Shown: one piece after another, positions 9,642 to 19,491 of the stretch
How positions within the stretch are numbered: position 1 is the first letter of the stretch
Layout: each line of letters opens with the position of its first letter
Source of the DNA: Cyclobacterium sp. SYSU L10401
GTDB lineage: Bacteria > Bacteroidota > Bacteroidia > Cytophagales > Cyclobacteriaceae
NCBI RefSeq assembly: GCF_010993705.1
Contig: NZ_WOFO01000001.1
Location: 1,144,132 to 1,208,131, forward strand
Reading direction: 5' to 3'
Length of the DNA stretch: 64,000 nucleotides
Notes under the pieces: generated by a model
Database searches by the model: none
Told to the model about the DNA's origin: nothing
What the model saw: the letters and a program-made list of their open reading frames with translations, nothing else
Translations under genes and position numbers: made by a program

Positions 9642-10673
9642 ATGAATATCAAGTATTATTTTACCGGTTCCTTTTTGATTATAGGGGCAATAACCATGCA
9701 GTTTTGTTCAGAAAACAAACCTGAAGAAAGTGAACAGGATCAGGAAATTCCAAAGGAAAAAAGCTGGGAAATCCTTGATTGTGAAGGTAGTCCGAATGCC
9801 AGACATGAAAATAGTTTTGTGGAGGTAAATGATAAATTTTACCTGCTAGGGGGGAGGGGTATCAAACCCGTAGATATCTTTGACCCGTCCAGCAATAGCT
9901 GGACTTCCGGCGCGGAGCCACCAATGGAAGTACACCATTTTCAGGCTGTGGCTTATGCCGGTAAAATTTATATCATTGGGGCCATGACGGGCAAATACCC
10001 CCGTGAAACTCCAGTGGAACGAATCATGATTTATGATCCGGCCAATGATGTCTGGGAAATGGGTGATACCATTCCGGAAGAGAGGCGCAGGGGTTCGGCA
10101 GGAGTGGTCATAGATGATGACAAGGCCATCATTCTGAGTGGGATCATAGATGGACATTGGGAAGGACATGTGCCCTGGACGGACCAGTATGACTTTAAGA
10201 CAGGAGAATGGACCGTACTGGCAGATGCTCCCCGCCCCAGGGATCATTTTCATGCAGCAGTTAGTGAGGGCAAGATTTATGCTGCGGGCGGAAGAAATTC
10301 CTCTGCAAAAACCGGTGATACTTTTGAGTTGACCATTCCGGAGGTTGATATTTATGATATGGCTGATAATTCCTGGAGTTCCCTGCCGGAAGGGCAACAT
10401 TTGCCTACTGAAAGGGCTGGCACATCAAGTGCTTTTATCGGGCAGCAGCTGGTGATTATAGGAGGGGAGAGTGCCAGCCAGGAAGCGGCACATAGTGAGG
10501 TGGAGGCCTACCATATCGGTAACCAAACCTGGGAAAGCCTGGATCCATTGGTCCGGGGCCGACACGGTTCCCAGGCCATCGTGTACAAAGGGGCCATTTA
10601 TATTGCTGCCGGAAGCGGCAACAGGGGAGGAAGCCCGGAATTAAATACCATAGAAAAGTATGCTGAGGAATAA
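9642..10673 (+). CDS. Kelch-repeat beta-propeller lipoprotein
   Basis: A 343-residue protein with an N-terminal hydrophobic segment ending in a cysteine (about residue 22), probably a lipid anchor although the lipobox is poor. The rest consists of about five to six Kelch repeats, each with paired small residues followed by an aromatic: KFYLLGGRG, KIYIIGAMTG, KAIILSGIID, KIYAAGGRNS, QLVIIGGESA and AIYIAAGSGN, separated by segments such as VDIFDPSSNSWTSG. These build a beta-propeller exported to the periplasm or cell surface. The family includes galactose-oxidase-like and sialate mutarotase-like proteins, but no catalytic residues could be recognised. Its place between two sulfatase loci suggests a carbohydrate-binding or sugar-isomer role. 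Confidence 0.8.
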   Translation: MNIKYYFTGSFLIIGAITMQFCSENKPEESEQDQEIPKEKSWEILDCEGSPNARHENSFVEVNDKFYLLGGRGIKPVDIFDPSSNSWTSGAEPPMEVHHFQAVAYAGKIYIIGAMTGKYPRETPVERIMIYDPANDVWEMGDTIPEERRRGSAGVVIDDDKAIILSGIIDGHWEGHVPWTDQYDFKTGEWTVLADAPRPRDHFHAAVSEGKIYAAGGRNSSAKTGDTFELTIPEVDIYDMADNSWSSLPEGQHLPTERAGTSSAFIGQQLVIIGGESASQEAAHSEVEAYHIGNQTWESLDPLVRGRHGSQAIVYKGAIYIAAGSGNRGGSPELNTIEKYAEE

Positions 10674-10727
10674 TTATCTCTTAAAAAATCAGTAATACTG
10701 ATAATTGCTACCGGCAATGGGATTTTT

Positions 10728-10762
10728 AAGAAAAAGGAGTACTTTTAGTATTTCTTTTTCTT
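10728..10762 (+). terminator. AT-rich hairpin after the Kelch gene
   Basis: AAGAAAAAG (10728-10736) pairs with CTTTTTCTT (10754-10762); the stem extends inward through AGTAC/GTATT with a G-T wobble, leaving a TTTTA loop. It lies between the Kelch gene stop and the next ATG, so a terminator or an mRNA-stabilising hairpin is likely. Confidence 0.45.
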
Positions 10763-10789
10763 AATATTGATAGAAAAATAACCTTATAC

Positions 10790-13700
10790 ATGCTTGAATC
10801 GATTTCTACTATCCTGGTATGGATGGCTTTCACCCCCTTGATTTGTCAGTCCCAAACTACCAACCAATCGAACCAAAAACCCAACATTATCTTTATCCTG
10901 ACCGATGACCAGCGCTGGGATGCCCTGGGGCATGCCGGGAACGAGCTGATCCATACCCCGGAAATGGACCGCCTGGCGGAAGAAGGCACTTACTTTAAAA
11001 ATGCCCTGGTCACCACGCCCATATGTGCGGCCAGCCGGGCCACCATTTTCACCGGACTGTATGAAAGGACCCATGCCTACACCTTTCAAACAGGACCCAT
11101 CAAAGGCGAATACATGGAATTGGCCTATCCGAAACTGCTGAAAGAAGCAGGCTATAGGGTGGGATTCTATGGCAAATATGGGGTCAACCACAAGGACCTG
11201 GCCGGACAATTTGATGAATATGAATCCTACGACAGAAACGGACAGTTTAAGGACCGCCGGGGCTATTTTTACAAGACTATCGGCAGGGATACCGTCCACC
11301 TGACCCGCTATACCGGACAGCAGGCCCTGGACTTTATCGACCAGGCCAATCCCGATGAACCCTTTTGTCTTTCCTTGTCTTTCAGTGCCCCTCATGCCCA
11401 CGATCCGGCGGAGGATCAGTATTTCTGGCAGGATGAAACGGATCCCCTCTTGCAGGGCATTACCATCCCCGAAGCCGACATCTCTGAAGACCGCTATTTT
11501 GAAGCCCAACCAGAGATCGTCAAGTCCGGCTTTAACCGTCTGCGCTGGACCTGGCGCTACGATACCCCCGAAAAATACCAGCACAGTGTAAAAGGCTATT
11601 ACCGCATGCTGTCGGGCATAGACCTGGAAATCGCCAAAATCAGGCAACAACTCAAGGGCAAAGGTTTGGACCAGAACACGGTCATTATCCTGATGGGAGA
11701 TAATGGTTACTTTCTCGGAGAAAGGCAATTGGCCGGCAAATGGCTGATGTATGACAATTCTATCCGGGTGCCATTAATGGTCTACGATCCCAGGCTTACC
11801 AATCACGTGGATTCAGAGGAGATGGCGGCCAATGTGGATGTGCCCGCCACCATTTTGGATTTGGCTGGCGTTCAGATACCCGATGCCTACCAGGGCAAAA
11901 GCCTGATGCCGGTGGTGAAGGGAGAGCGACTCAACCGGGATACCGTTCTGATCGAACACCTTTGGGATTTTGAAAATATCCCGCCAAGTGAAGGCCTGCG
12001 CACGGCAGAGTGGAAGTATTTCCGCTATGTCAATGACAAATCCATTGAAGAATTGTACCACCTTAAGGACGATCCAAAAGAAATCCATAACCTGGCTAAA
12101 GATCCGCAGCATGCTGCCAGGCTAGCGGCTTTTCGAAAAAAGCTAGACAGCATGGGAGAAGCACTCTCTGATGCAAGCACCGCTGCCCCTGAAAACCTTC
12201 ATGTAGAAATGATTCGCAATCCTTCAGGGTTGACATTGAAGGATACCAGACCCGAGTTTGGCTGGCAGGTTCCTGAAGGCCTGGTTTTTCAGTCAGCCTA
12301 CCAGGTTTTGGTCAGCAGCACAGCGGAAAAAAGTGAGCAGAATATTGGTGATGTCTGGGACAGCGGAAAAGTACAGGGATCAAAATCCTTTAATATTGCC
12401 TATGAAGGTTCGGATTTGAAGGAAAACAAGGACTACTTCTGGAAGGTGAGGCTGTGGGATGGAGACAACCGTACCGGCCGGTATGCTGCGAGCCAGGAAT
12501 TCCAGGTGGGGGAAAATGGGGGATACCTGACCACGGCAAATGGATTTTTAAAGGAAGATATCCTGCATCAAACTCTGGAAAAAGTATCAGGGGATACCTG
12601 GATGGCTGATTTTGGTAAAGCCGCTTTTGCCAACCTGGCTTTCCGCTACCAGGCAGATAAACCAGAAACCCTGACCGTTCGCCTGGGTGAGCAGCTGGAA
12701 GGAGGGAGGATCAACCGGGACCCGCAGGGTCATATCCGCTTTCAGGAAGTGGAGGTAGTGGTCAGTCCTGGAAAAGACCGATATGTGCTGCAGTTGCCGC
12801 CTGATGAGCGGAATACAGGCCCGGCGGCAGTGGCCCTGCCGGACTCATTTCCGGTACTGCTGCCTTTTCGCTATGCCGAAATCGTAGCCCAAAAGCAACC
12901 GGAAGCACTTACCCAGCAGGCCTATTTTGGCTATTTTGAGGCCGACCAAAGCCAATTCAGTAGTTCAGACACCATACTGAATCAGGTATGGGACCTGTGT
13001 AAGTATTCCATGAAAGCCACTTCCTTTGCCGGTATCTATGTGGATGGGGACCGAGAGCGCATTCCCTATGAGGCGGATGCCTATATCAACCAACTCAGCC
13101 ATTATGCGGTGGATTGGGAATACCCCATTGCCCGGCGGAGCATAGAATATTTTATGGAAAATCCCACCTGGCCCACCGAATGGCAGCTGCATGTAGCCCT
13201 GATGTTTTATGAGGATTACCTGTACACGGGCAATACCGAGCTGATTGAAAAATACTACGATGAACTCAAGCACAAAACCCTGATGGAACTGGCCCGGGAA
13301 GACGGATTGATCAGTTCTGCCAACGCAACGCCAGAATTCATGAAAAAACTGGGTTTTAAGGATCCGGATTTGAAAATGAGAGACATTGTGGACTGGCCAC
13401 CGGCCCAAAAGGACACCGGTTGGGAGCTGGCTACGGAAGAAGGGGAGCGGGACGGATTTGTTTTTACACCCATCAATACCGTAATCAACGCTTTGTATTT
13501 CCGTAACCTGGAAATCATGGGAGAATTTGCCCGGATCATGGGCAAAACCGGGGAAGCCATGGAATACGAACTGATGGCTGCCAAGGTGAAGAAAGCCGTT
13601 ACGGAGAAATTAATGGATCCCGAGAAAGGCATTTACCTGGATGGGGAAGGGGCTGGCCATTCCTCCCTGCATGCCAACATGATGCCGCTGGCCTTCAATA

Positions 13701-14293
13701 TGGTGCCCAAAGAAAATATTCCCTCCGTGGTGGAGTTTATCAAATCCAGAGGCATGGCTTGCAGCGTATATGGATCCCAATACCTGATGGATGGATTGTA
13801 CAATGCCGGGGAGGCAGACTATGCGCTGGACCTGATGACCGCCACCCATGACCGCAGCTGGTGGAACATGATCGCCATCGGCTCCACCATGACCCTGGAG
13901 GCCTGGGACATGAAATACAAGCCCAATGCCGACTGGAACCACGCCTGGGGAGCCGTGCCCGGGAATATCGTGGCCCGGAAAATGTGGGGCATCCTGCCCA
14001 AAACACCGGGAGCTGGTTTGCTGGAGATCCGGCCCCAGCTGAGCAGGTTGACGGAAACGGAAATTACCGTGCCTTTCCTTACCGGGAAGGTGAATGCTTC
14101 CTACAAAAGGGTAAACAATCGCCTACAGCGCTATGCCTTTGATTTGCCGGCCAATGTATCTGCCGATTTGTTTTTGGAATTTGGCCCTAATGATGCGGTT
14201 TCGCTCAATGGAGAAAAAGTCAACACCCAGTTTGGTTCCATACGGCTATCTCCGGGACAGAACGAAATTGAGTTGCAGGTGAATTCGTTTTGA
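10790..14293 (+). CDS. Bifunctional sulfatase / GH78 alpha-L-rhamnosidase
   Basis: A 1167-residue exported fusion. After a signal peptide (about residues 1-21), residues 30-470 are a type I sulfatase: [16 protein letters not shown] with Asp39-Asp40, the formylglycine motif C79-A-A-S-R83, and [20 protein letters not shown] short linker leads to an N-terminal rhamnosidase beta domain ([31 protein letters not shown]). Then comes the GH78 (alpha/alpha)6 domain, with [19 protein letters not shown] carrying the acidic catalytic cluster and [10 protein letters not shown], and a final beta domain ([14 protein letters not shown]). The same fusion is known from ulvan utilisation loci such as that of Formosa agariphila, where desulfation and rhamnose release are coupled. 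Here it follows another sulfatase and a lyase-like gene, supporting ulvan or a similar rhamnose sulfate polymer as substrate. Confidence 0.92.
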   Translation: MLESISTILVWMAFTPLICQSQTTNQSNQKPNIIFILTDDQRWDALGHAGNELIHTPEMDRLAEEGTYFKNALVTTPICAASRATIFTGLYERTHAYTFQTGPIKGEYMELAYPKLLKEAGYRVGFYGKYGVNHKDLAGQFDEYESYDRNGQFKDRRGYFYKTIGRDTVHLTRYTGQQALDFIDQANPDEPFCLSLSFSAPHAHDPAEDQYFWQDETDPLLQGITIPEADISEDRYFEAQPEIVKSGFNRLRWTWRYDTPEKYQHSVKGYYRMLSGIDLEIAKIRQQLKGKGLDQNTVIILMGDNGYFLGERQLAGKWLMYDNSIRVPLMVYDPRLTNHVDSEEMAANVDVPATILDLAGVQIPDAYQGKSLMPVVKGERLNRDTVLIEHLWDFENIPPSEGLRTAEWKYFRYVNDKSIEELYHLKDDPKEIHNLAKDPQHAARLAAFRKKLDSMGEALSDASTAAPENLHVEMIRNPSGLTLKDTRPEFGWQVPEGLVFQSAYQVLVSSTAEKSEQNIGDVWDSGKVQGSKSFNIAYEGSDLKENKDYFWKVRLWDGDNRTGRYAASQEFQVGENGGYLTTANGFLKEDILHQTLEKVSGDTWMADFGKAAFANLAFRYQADKPETLTVRLGEQLEGGRINRDPQGHIRFQEVEVVVSPGKDRYVLQLPPDERNTGPAAVALPDSFPVLLPFRYAEIVAQKQPEALTQQAYFGYFEADQSQFSSSDTILNQVWDLCKYSMKATSFAGIYVDGDRERIPYEADAYINQLSHYAVDWEYPIARRSIEYFMENPTWPTEWQLHVALMFYEDYLYTGNTELIEKYYDELKHKTLMELAREDGLISSANATPEFMKKLGFKDPDLKMRDIVDWPPAQKDTGWELATEEGERDGFVFTPINTVINALYFRNLEIMGEFARIMGKTGEAMEYELMAAKVKKAVTEKLMDPEKGIYLDGEGAGHSSLHANMMPLAFNMVPKENIPSVVEFIKSRGMACSVYGSQYLMDGLYNAGEADYALDLMTATHDRSWWNMIAIGSTMTLEAWDMKYKPNADWNHAWGAVPGNIVARKMWGILPKTPGAGLLEIRPQLSRLTETEITVPFLTGKVNASYKRVNNRLQRYAFDLPANVSADLFLEFGPNDAVSLNGEKVNTQFGSIRLSPGQNEIELQVNSF

Positions 14294-14325
14294 AAATTTT
14301 TGGTGAAAAATGGTAGAAAAGGGTA

Positions 14326-14652
14326 TTGTCCATTCATACCAATGAATTGATTGGTGCCCACTTTCTCAATAACGCTGTAAGCACTAAAGCGCTGGATAAA
14401 GCTTTGCGCAATGGAAAGGTGTTTTTTTCAGACGCTACTTTCACTGAATTTGCTGAATTGTTATACAGAAAAAAATTGGATAAGTATTTCTCCTATGGTG
14501 AAAGAGAAGAAATACTTGCTTCCCTGACTTTTAATAGCACCCGATATAGCCCTGATATCCAAATTAAAGCCTCCCGGGACCCGAAAGATGATAAGTTTCT
14601 GGAACTTGCCGTTTCTGCAAAAGCTGCCTGTAATATTTCAGGAGAGAAATAA
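14326..14652 (+). pseudogene. Decayed PIN-domain toxin gene (VapC-like)
   Basis: The frame (first codon TTG, about 108 residues) matches the PIN toxin family over its middle: DATFTEFAELLYRKKLDKYF, SYGEREEILASLTF and SRDPKDDKFLELAVSAKA. The N-terminal active-site DTN is replaced by HTN, there is no proper start, and the frame stops just after NISGEK, where the family continues with a conserved D and a C-terminal strand. A normal member is about 135-140 residues. No antitoxin gene is visible upstream. It is most likely a fossil. Confidence 0.7.
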
Positions 14653-15038
14653 GGCGGGTATCCAATCATATGAAACAGTCTTTTCAGGCAGGGAAGTGCC
14701 ATTTTTAGGGTACAAGCTTTTTCCTTATTTGAATTTCAAGAGAGGGTTCTTTGGATCAATTGCCTGCTGCTTGAGGTATCAATTTTGGCTAAAGCCCCTG
14801 GTTCGGGGTTCCAATTTATGGAATGGGCTAAAGCCGCATACCTATTGAAGTGGTTTTGATACTGTTTGATGGGCCATAATTTGTACCATTTCAGAATAAA
14901 TATGGTCTCATTTCAGCCTTTTCCGACCTGGAGATATTCCTGATAGGCAGAAAAAATTTGCATGATAACTGATAAAACAATTGTATTATTGATAAATCAG
15001 GTGTATATTTAAATATTAAGTTTAAAAGATAAATACTC
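14653..15038. other. Non-coding stretch with GGCTAAAGCC-type palindromes
   Basis: No gene was seen. Around 14788-14836 two copies of GGCTAAAGCC-like palindromic sequence flank a short AT-rich segment, a pattern common among dispersed repeats in Bacteroidota. The last 100 bp are AT-rich and should hold the promoter of the following regulator gene. Confidence 0.4.
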
Positions 15039-15395
15039 ATGGACAAACTCACCAAAAAAGAAGAAGAGGTCATGAAGATCCTTTGGAAGCTCCAAAAAGG
15101 CTTCGTCAAAGACATCCTGGCTGAGTTTCCCGACCCCAAACCCCCATACAATACCATCTCCTCTATGGTCAGGATCCTGCAGGAAAAGGGCATCGTGGGC
15201 TATAAACAATATGGAAACACCTATGAATATTTTCCCCTGCTCACGAAGGAAGCTTACCGCAAACGGTACATGAAAGCCTTTATCAGCGATTATTTCGACG
15301 ATTCATTTTCAAAGGCAGTGGCTGCTTTTATAGAGGAAGAGCCACTTGACCAGCAGGAGATTGCCGAAATCCTAAAAATTATAAAATCCAAATAG
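15039..15395 (+). CDS. BlaI/MecI/CopY family transcriptional repressor
   Basis: A 118-residue winged-helix protein with the full family layout: LTKKEEEVMKILWKLQKGFV (helix 1), then KPPYNTISSMVRILQEKGIV (recognition helix and following strand), then GNTYEYFPLLTKEAYRKRYM (wing) and a C-terminal dimerisation helix ending in EEPLDQQEIAEILKIIKSK. Such repressors bind a dyad in their own promoter and are inactivated by proteolysis triggered by the partner sensor. The M56 peptidase gene starts 2 bp downstream, so the pair forms the usual sensor-repressor operon. Confidence 0.92.
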   Translation: MDKLTKKEEEVMKILWKLQKGFVKDILAEFPDPKPPYNTISSMVRILQEKGIVGYKQYGNTYEYFPLLTKEAYRKRYMKAFISDYFDDSFSKAVAAFIEEEPLDQQEIAEILKIIKSK

Positions 15396-15397
15396 CC

Positions 15398-16759
15398 ATG
15401 GAAGCAATCCTTTATTACCTATTGAAGGTTTCCATAGGAACAGCGGTTTTCTATGCCACCTATTTTTTCCTGTTTAGGAAAAACAAAGGTTTTGTGTTTA
15501 ATCGCTGCTACCTGGCCGGATCATTTATTGCTGCTTTTATCATTCCCCTGCTTACACTTCAAACCTATTCCTCCTTATCTCCTGCCACCATCTTTTTTTC
15601 AGGAAATGGGGTAAGCCATACCTGGACTTCCGGATTAAAGGCAAAAACCATGGAAAGTGATATCGGTATGGCGGATATATTACTGTATGGGTATTTGATT
15701 GGACTGGTAATTTGTTTGGCCAGGCTGATCTATGGCTATATAGCAGCTGCCAGGATAAGAAAAAACTGTAAGGAAACAGATATCGCCGGGATGAAAGTCT
15801 GGGTAGCCGAACAAAAGGACATGGCGTTCACCTTTATTGACCAGATCATCATAGGGAAAAATTTGCTCGGAAATGCCTCGCTGGAAATGGTATTGCATCA
15901 TGAAGCAGTACATTCACGTGAAAGGCATTTTTACGATATCATCCTGGCCGAATTGCTTTTGGCCCTGCAGTGGTTCAACCCTTTCGCCAGGTTTCATGCC
16001 CAGGCCATTAGGAACAACCTGGAGTTCCGGGCGGATGACAGGGTGATCCAGGTATCAGACAAACAAGCCTACCAGTGGACCATGCTGTCCATGGCCCTGA
16101 ATACCATCGATTCCCCGTTATTTACAGCCATTAATTCCAGTAACCTTAAAAAACGAATGATCATGATGAATTCCCCAAATAAAAACCGGTTTGCCGGCCT
16201 TTCCAGGTTGGCCATTCTGCCCGTATTTGCCTTGCTGCTGGTATCCCTTTCCGGGAAGGAAACGGTAGTGATGAGCGATAGTGGATCAGGTATGGAGCCA
16301 TCAAGTCAGCAGGTGCAGGAAAATCCTTCCGATCCCATAGATTCAATTGAAGGGATAAATAAGCACCTGTCAAAAAACTTAAAATACCCCGCTGATGCCA
16401 GGTCAGCGGGGCTGATAGGAACGGTAAGACTTTATGCCAGGGTCAGCGCTGATGGAATGATACAGGAAGTCCTGGACGTGAAACCTGATGAGGAATATGT
16501 AGCCTATGATGAAGTCGTCATTATTGGATATATGGGAGAGCATTCTGAAAATTTAAAAAAAACCAAATCCTACCGACACCAAATCCTTTTGGCAGAGGGA
16601 AAAAGGGTGGTGGAATCCCTTCCAAAATTGGAAATTTCCGACCTTCAGGGGAAACTGGTTCAGTTTAATTTTAAATTCGACTTACGATCGACTTATGACA
16701 GGAGCAAAATATGGGTACCTGATATAGACCAGGAAGCAATAAACCTGATCTCAAAATAA
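15398..16759 (+). CDS. BlaR1-like M56 metallopeptidase with TonB-like C-terminus
   Basis: A 453-residue membrane protein. Four hydrophobic segments (starting near residues 5, 40, 95 and about 280) surround a zinc peptidase domain with H168-E-A-V-H172 in LHHEAVHSRERHFYD. In this family an extracytoplasmic signal activates the peptidase, which leads to cleavage of the BlaI-type repressor encoded just upstream. The C-terminal region (about residues 310-450) has KNLKYPADARSAGLIGTVRL, a TonB C-terminal-like pattern often seen in Bacteroidota M56 proteins, in place of a penicillin-binding sensor domain, so the signal is probably not a beta-lactam. The target genes are unknown; the esterase gene 70 bp downstream may be one. 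Confidence 0.88.
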   Translation: MEAILYYLLKVSIGTAVFYATYFFLFRKNKGFVFNRCYLAGSFIAAFIIPLLTLQTYSSLSPATIFFSGNGVSHTWTSGLKAKTMESDIGMADILLYGYLIGLVICLARLIYGYIAAARIRKNCKETDIAGMKVWVAEQKDMAFTFIDQIIIGKNLLGNASLEMVLHHEAVHSRERHFYDIILAELLLALQWFNPFARFHAQAIRNNLEFRADDRVIQVSDKQAYQWTMLSMALNTIDSPLFTAINSSNLKKRMIMMNSPNKNRFAGLSRLAILPVFALLLVSLSGKETVVMSDSGSGMEPSSQQVQENPSDPIDSIEGINKHLSKNLKYPADARSAGLIGTVRLYARVSADGMIQEVLDVKPDEEYVAYDEVVIIGYMGEHSENLKKTKSYRHQILLAEGKRVVESLPKLEISDLQGKLVQFNFKFDLRSTYDRSKIWVPDIDQEAINLISK

Positions 16760-16829
16760 AATCGGGAATTCTCCGGAGGAAATGACATATTTGTACAGAC
16801 AAAAAATACCCACCACTGATAATGGTCGA

Positions 16830-17666
16830 ATGATGAAATTGCGATTGACCCTTTTACTGCTGTTTTCTTTTACTATGGTGACTTTTGCCCAACAGAGGGA
16901 TACCCTTTATGTTTGGCCCGGAGCAGTGCCGGGTGAAAATGTACCCAAGCAGGATCCTGTTCAGACCGACAATATCAGTGGTGATGTCACCCGGATAACC
17001 GATATCACCAATCCCGCCCTGATTGTATTCGAACCAGAGGAAGCCCTTAAAAATGGGGCTGCGGTGATTGTTTGTCCGGGTGGAGGCTATAACATCCTCG
17101 CCATAGACAAGGAGGGGTACGAAGTGGCCGAATGGCTGAATACCCTGGGCTATACTGCTTTTGTGCTGCAGTACAGGGTTCCTAACAAGCAACAGGAGGC
17201 ATTGTATGACCTTCAGCGGTCCATAAGAATGGTCAGGAGCAGGGAAGCCTGGGAAAAGGTGGGGGTCATCGGGTTCTCTGCCGGTGGAAGCCTGGCCGCC
17301 AGGGCCGGAACCCGGTTTAGGGAAGATACCTATGCCAGAATAGATGAATGGGATGAAACTTCCAGCCGCCCGGATTTTGCTATGCTGATCTACCCCGCTT
17401 ACCTGGACAAGGGAGACAACCGAAGCTTAAGCCCGGAGCTGAGCGTGGACCAGGATACCCCTCCCATGTTTATTTTTGGAACGGCCGATGACACATACGG
17501 CAACAGTTCGCTGGTCATGGCAGGGGCGTTGAGGGACCATAAGGTGCCGGTGGAGCTGCACCTGCTGCCGGAGGGAGGGCACGGCTATGGGCTGCGTTCC
17601 GGAAATATTGCTGCCGAGACCTGGCCTTCACTGGCCGAAAGCTGGCTGAATCAATGGCAGGAGTAA
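16830..17666 (+). CDS. Secreted alpha/beta hydrolase (BD-FAE-like carbohydrate esterase)
   Basis: About 278 residues from ATG 16830 (an adjacent ATG at 16833 is equally possible; an upstream in-frame ATG at 16782 would spoil the signal peptide). A Sec signal ends near VTFAQQ. The mature enzyme shows the alpha/beta-hydrolase landmarks: an oxyanion-hole segment VCPGGGYNILAIDKEG, the nucleophile elbow GFSAGG, the acid in FGTADDTYGN and the histidine in LPEGGHGYGLR. The family removes acetyl or similar ester groups from plant or algal polysaccharides. It follows the BlaI/BlaR1-like pair on the same strand and may be co-transcribed. Substrate not determined. Confidence 0.85.
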   Translation: MMKLRLTLLLLFSFTMVTFAQQRDTLYVWPGAVPGENVPKQDPVQTDNISGDVTRITDITNPALIVFEPEEALKNGAAVIVCPGGGYNILAIDKEGYEVAEWLNTLGYTAFVLQYRVPNKQQEALYDLQRSIRMVRSREAWEKVGVIGFSAGGSLAARAGTRFREDTYARIDEWDETSSRPDFAMLIYPAYLDKGDNRSLSPELSVDQDTPPMFIFGTADDTYGNSSLVMAGALRDHKVPVELHLLPEGGHGYGLRSGNIAAETWPSLAESWLNQWQE

Positions 17667-18069
17667 AGGGCAATTGAAAAGAAGCCTTTGTGCTTTTTCA
17701 GGTATACCCAAATAGCCTTTATCCGGCCGAGGGGCTTTATATTCAAAAAATCCAAAGATCTGTCCATAACAAAGCACCGATATGGATTGTCTGGTTATCC
17801 TGTGATTTTTGACCCATCCCATGAGATAGGGGAAGGACAGCCGGATGAGCGAATGGCTGCCGTACAAAAGCCAATTCGTCAGGAACAAACCCATTGTTTT
17901 CGTAAACATGGACCAAAACTAAATTTTTCATGGTCGATTAACTTCAGAAATTAAACCAACCATTGGTATAGTTAAATTTTTCCGGTAAATTCAATGGAGC
18001 AATCGCATTCCCTGGGCTTGCTCTGGATGAGTAGGCCAAGCTAAACCAAACTAGAAATTCGGCATAAAC
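17667..18069. other. Intergenic stretch, no gene seen
   Basis: About 400 bp with only weak overlapping frames on both strands. Near 17953-18000 the sequence AACCAACCATTGG followed by TTTTTCCGGTAAATT resembles the 61-bp repeat at 34434 and 50175, more diverged. The final part should carry the promoter of the SRPBCC gene. Confidence 0.35.
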
Positions 18070-18471
18070 ATGTACAGCATAGAACAAATCAACTATATCA
18101 AGGCTCCTGCTGCTACCATTTATAAGGCACTGACCACAGCAGAAGGATTGGGGCAGGTTTGGACCAGAAAATTAGAAGTAAAACCTGAGCTGGGTTTTGT
18201 CAATGTTTTTGACTTTGATGAAGGATACCTGACCAAAATGGAGGTGACAGATTTGCAGGCAGATACATTGGTATCCTGGAAATGTGTGGCCTCTGACCAG
18301 GAATGGGTAGGCACAGGCATCAGCTTTGAACTTACTGAAGAGGAAAAGGCTACTAAAGTGCGCCTCAACCATCATGACTGGAGGGAGCTGACGGACTATT
18401 ATCGCTGGTGCAGCTACAACTGGGCCATGTTTTTGTTCCGGCTAAAAAAGTATACCGAAAGTTTAAATTGA
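18070..18471 (+). CDS. SRPBCC (START/AHSA1-like) family protein
   Basis: A 133-residue cytoplasmic protein with the helix-grip fold pattern of the AHSA1/activator-like group: INYIKAPAATIYKALTTAEG at the N-terminus, LVSWKCVASDQEWVGTGISF in the central strands and a long C-terminal helix ending YNWAMFLFRLKKYTESLN. Such proteins bind a hydrophobic ligand; individual roles are mostly unknown. Monocistronic or co-transcribed with the DUF2200 gene 150 bp downstream. Confidence 0.82.
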   Translation: MYSIEQINYIKAPAATIYKALTTAEGLGQVWTRKLEVKPELGFVNVFDFDEGYLTKMEVTDLQADTLVSWKCVASDQEWVGTGISFELTEEEKATKVRLNHHDWRELTDYYRWCSYNWAMFLFRLKKYTESLN

Positions 18472-18623
18472 TTTTCCTATCAGAAAATAGAAAACCCCTG
18501 GCAGAACTGCAGGAAGTGCCGGGAGGAGGCTTTTTGCAGGAGACCCTTTGGCACTAAAGCTTGTTTCGATAAATTGGAAATGGCGATTAAATAGCTTACC
18601 CAAGATAAATAAATGCACCCCCT

Positions 18624-18989
18624 ATGAGCACCACTCCCGAACACGACGAACGCATGGCCAAAATGACTTTTGCCACCGTGTATCCCCACTATGTCACCAA
18701 GGTGGAAAGAAAGGGCCGGACCAAAGCCGAATTGCATCAGGTGATCCATTGGCTGACGGGCTTTGATGAGAAGAAGCAACAGGAGCTGATAGACCGGAAG
18801 GTCACTTTTGAGACCTTTTTTCAGGAGGCAAAATTAAACCCCAAGGCCCGGCAGATCACCGGGTTGATCTGTGGATACCGGGTGGAAGAAATTACCAATC
18901 CTTTGACCCAAAAAGTGAGGTATCTGGACAAACTGGTGGACGAGCTGGCCAAAGGTAAAAAGATGGAAAAGATCCTGAGGGAAGGGTAG
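18624..18989 (+). CDS. DUF2200 domain-containing protein
   Basis: A 121-residue soluble protein that matches DUF2200 along its whole length: FATVYPHYVTKVERKGRTKA, then VIHWLTGFDEKKQQELI, FFQEAKLNPKARQITGLICG and KVRYLDKLVDELAKGKKMEK. The family is small, widespread and uncharacterised; it is all helical and related in length and pattern to single-domain stress proteins. The gene stands between the SRPBCC gene and a convergent hairpin region. Confidence 0.85.
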   Translation: MSTTPEHDERMAKMTFATVYPHYVTKVERKGRTKAELHQVIHWLTGFDEKKQQELIDRKVTFETFFQEAKLNPKARQITGLICGYRVEEITNPLTQKVRYLDKLVDELAKGKKMEKILREG

Positions 18990-19491
18990 GGGAAAGAAAC
19001 CGAATGATGGCTCCAGCCTAAAAATTGACGGGCTTTGTGCCAGGCTATTCAGGGCCCGGAAAAGGAATGTTTAGCAACCTTCTTTTTCCGGGCCCAAAGG
19101 CACTATTCTGAAAATGTCAGTGAAGCCACTCTGGACTGGAAGGAAATCGCAGAAACCTTACAACTAAAAACATCCTGTAGGGACTGAAAGGTTTGATTGA
19201 CATATTAAAATCGAGGGATTGTGCAGTTTCCGGTGGCAAATGACTTGAGTTTTTTCCTGGCTGATTGGTAAATTGACAAATGGAATAACCTTAATTTTAT
19301 AACTCATCCTGTCCAAGGTCTCAGGGCAATTAGAATCCTGATATTTCAGTCGAATATGCTGATGCCACCTATACGAATCTTTAACCATTTTTTGTCCTGC
19401 TCTTAAGGTGAAATCTATAGAAAAGAAGCTTCCCGTTGCTTTTTCTAAACAAAATTGCAGGCCATATTAATTCTTTCTGATAACCAATGTA
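18990..19491. other. Convergent intergenic region
   Basis: About 500 bp between the DUF2200 gene (plus) and the DUF5690 gene (minus), whose 3' ends face each other. Apart from the hairpin at 19052-19095 no gene or repeat was recognised; a short minus-strand frame at 19164-19388 has no family resemblance. Confidence 0.5.
19052..19095. terminator. Perfect 12-bp hairpin between convergent genes
   Basis: GGGCCCGGAAAA (19052-19063) pairs exactly with TTTTCCGGGCCC (19084-19095) around a 20-base loop. The A and T runs at the inner ends and the position between two converging genes suit a bidirectional terminator, though there is no external T tract. A dispersed palindromic repeat is the alternative. 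Confidence 0.45.

Noticed and set aside
10784-11728. A 314-codon minus-strand frame within the sulfatase/rhamnosidase gene
   Set aside because: It is the antisense shadow of the sulfatase domain; the plus-strand frame has all catalytic motifs.
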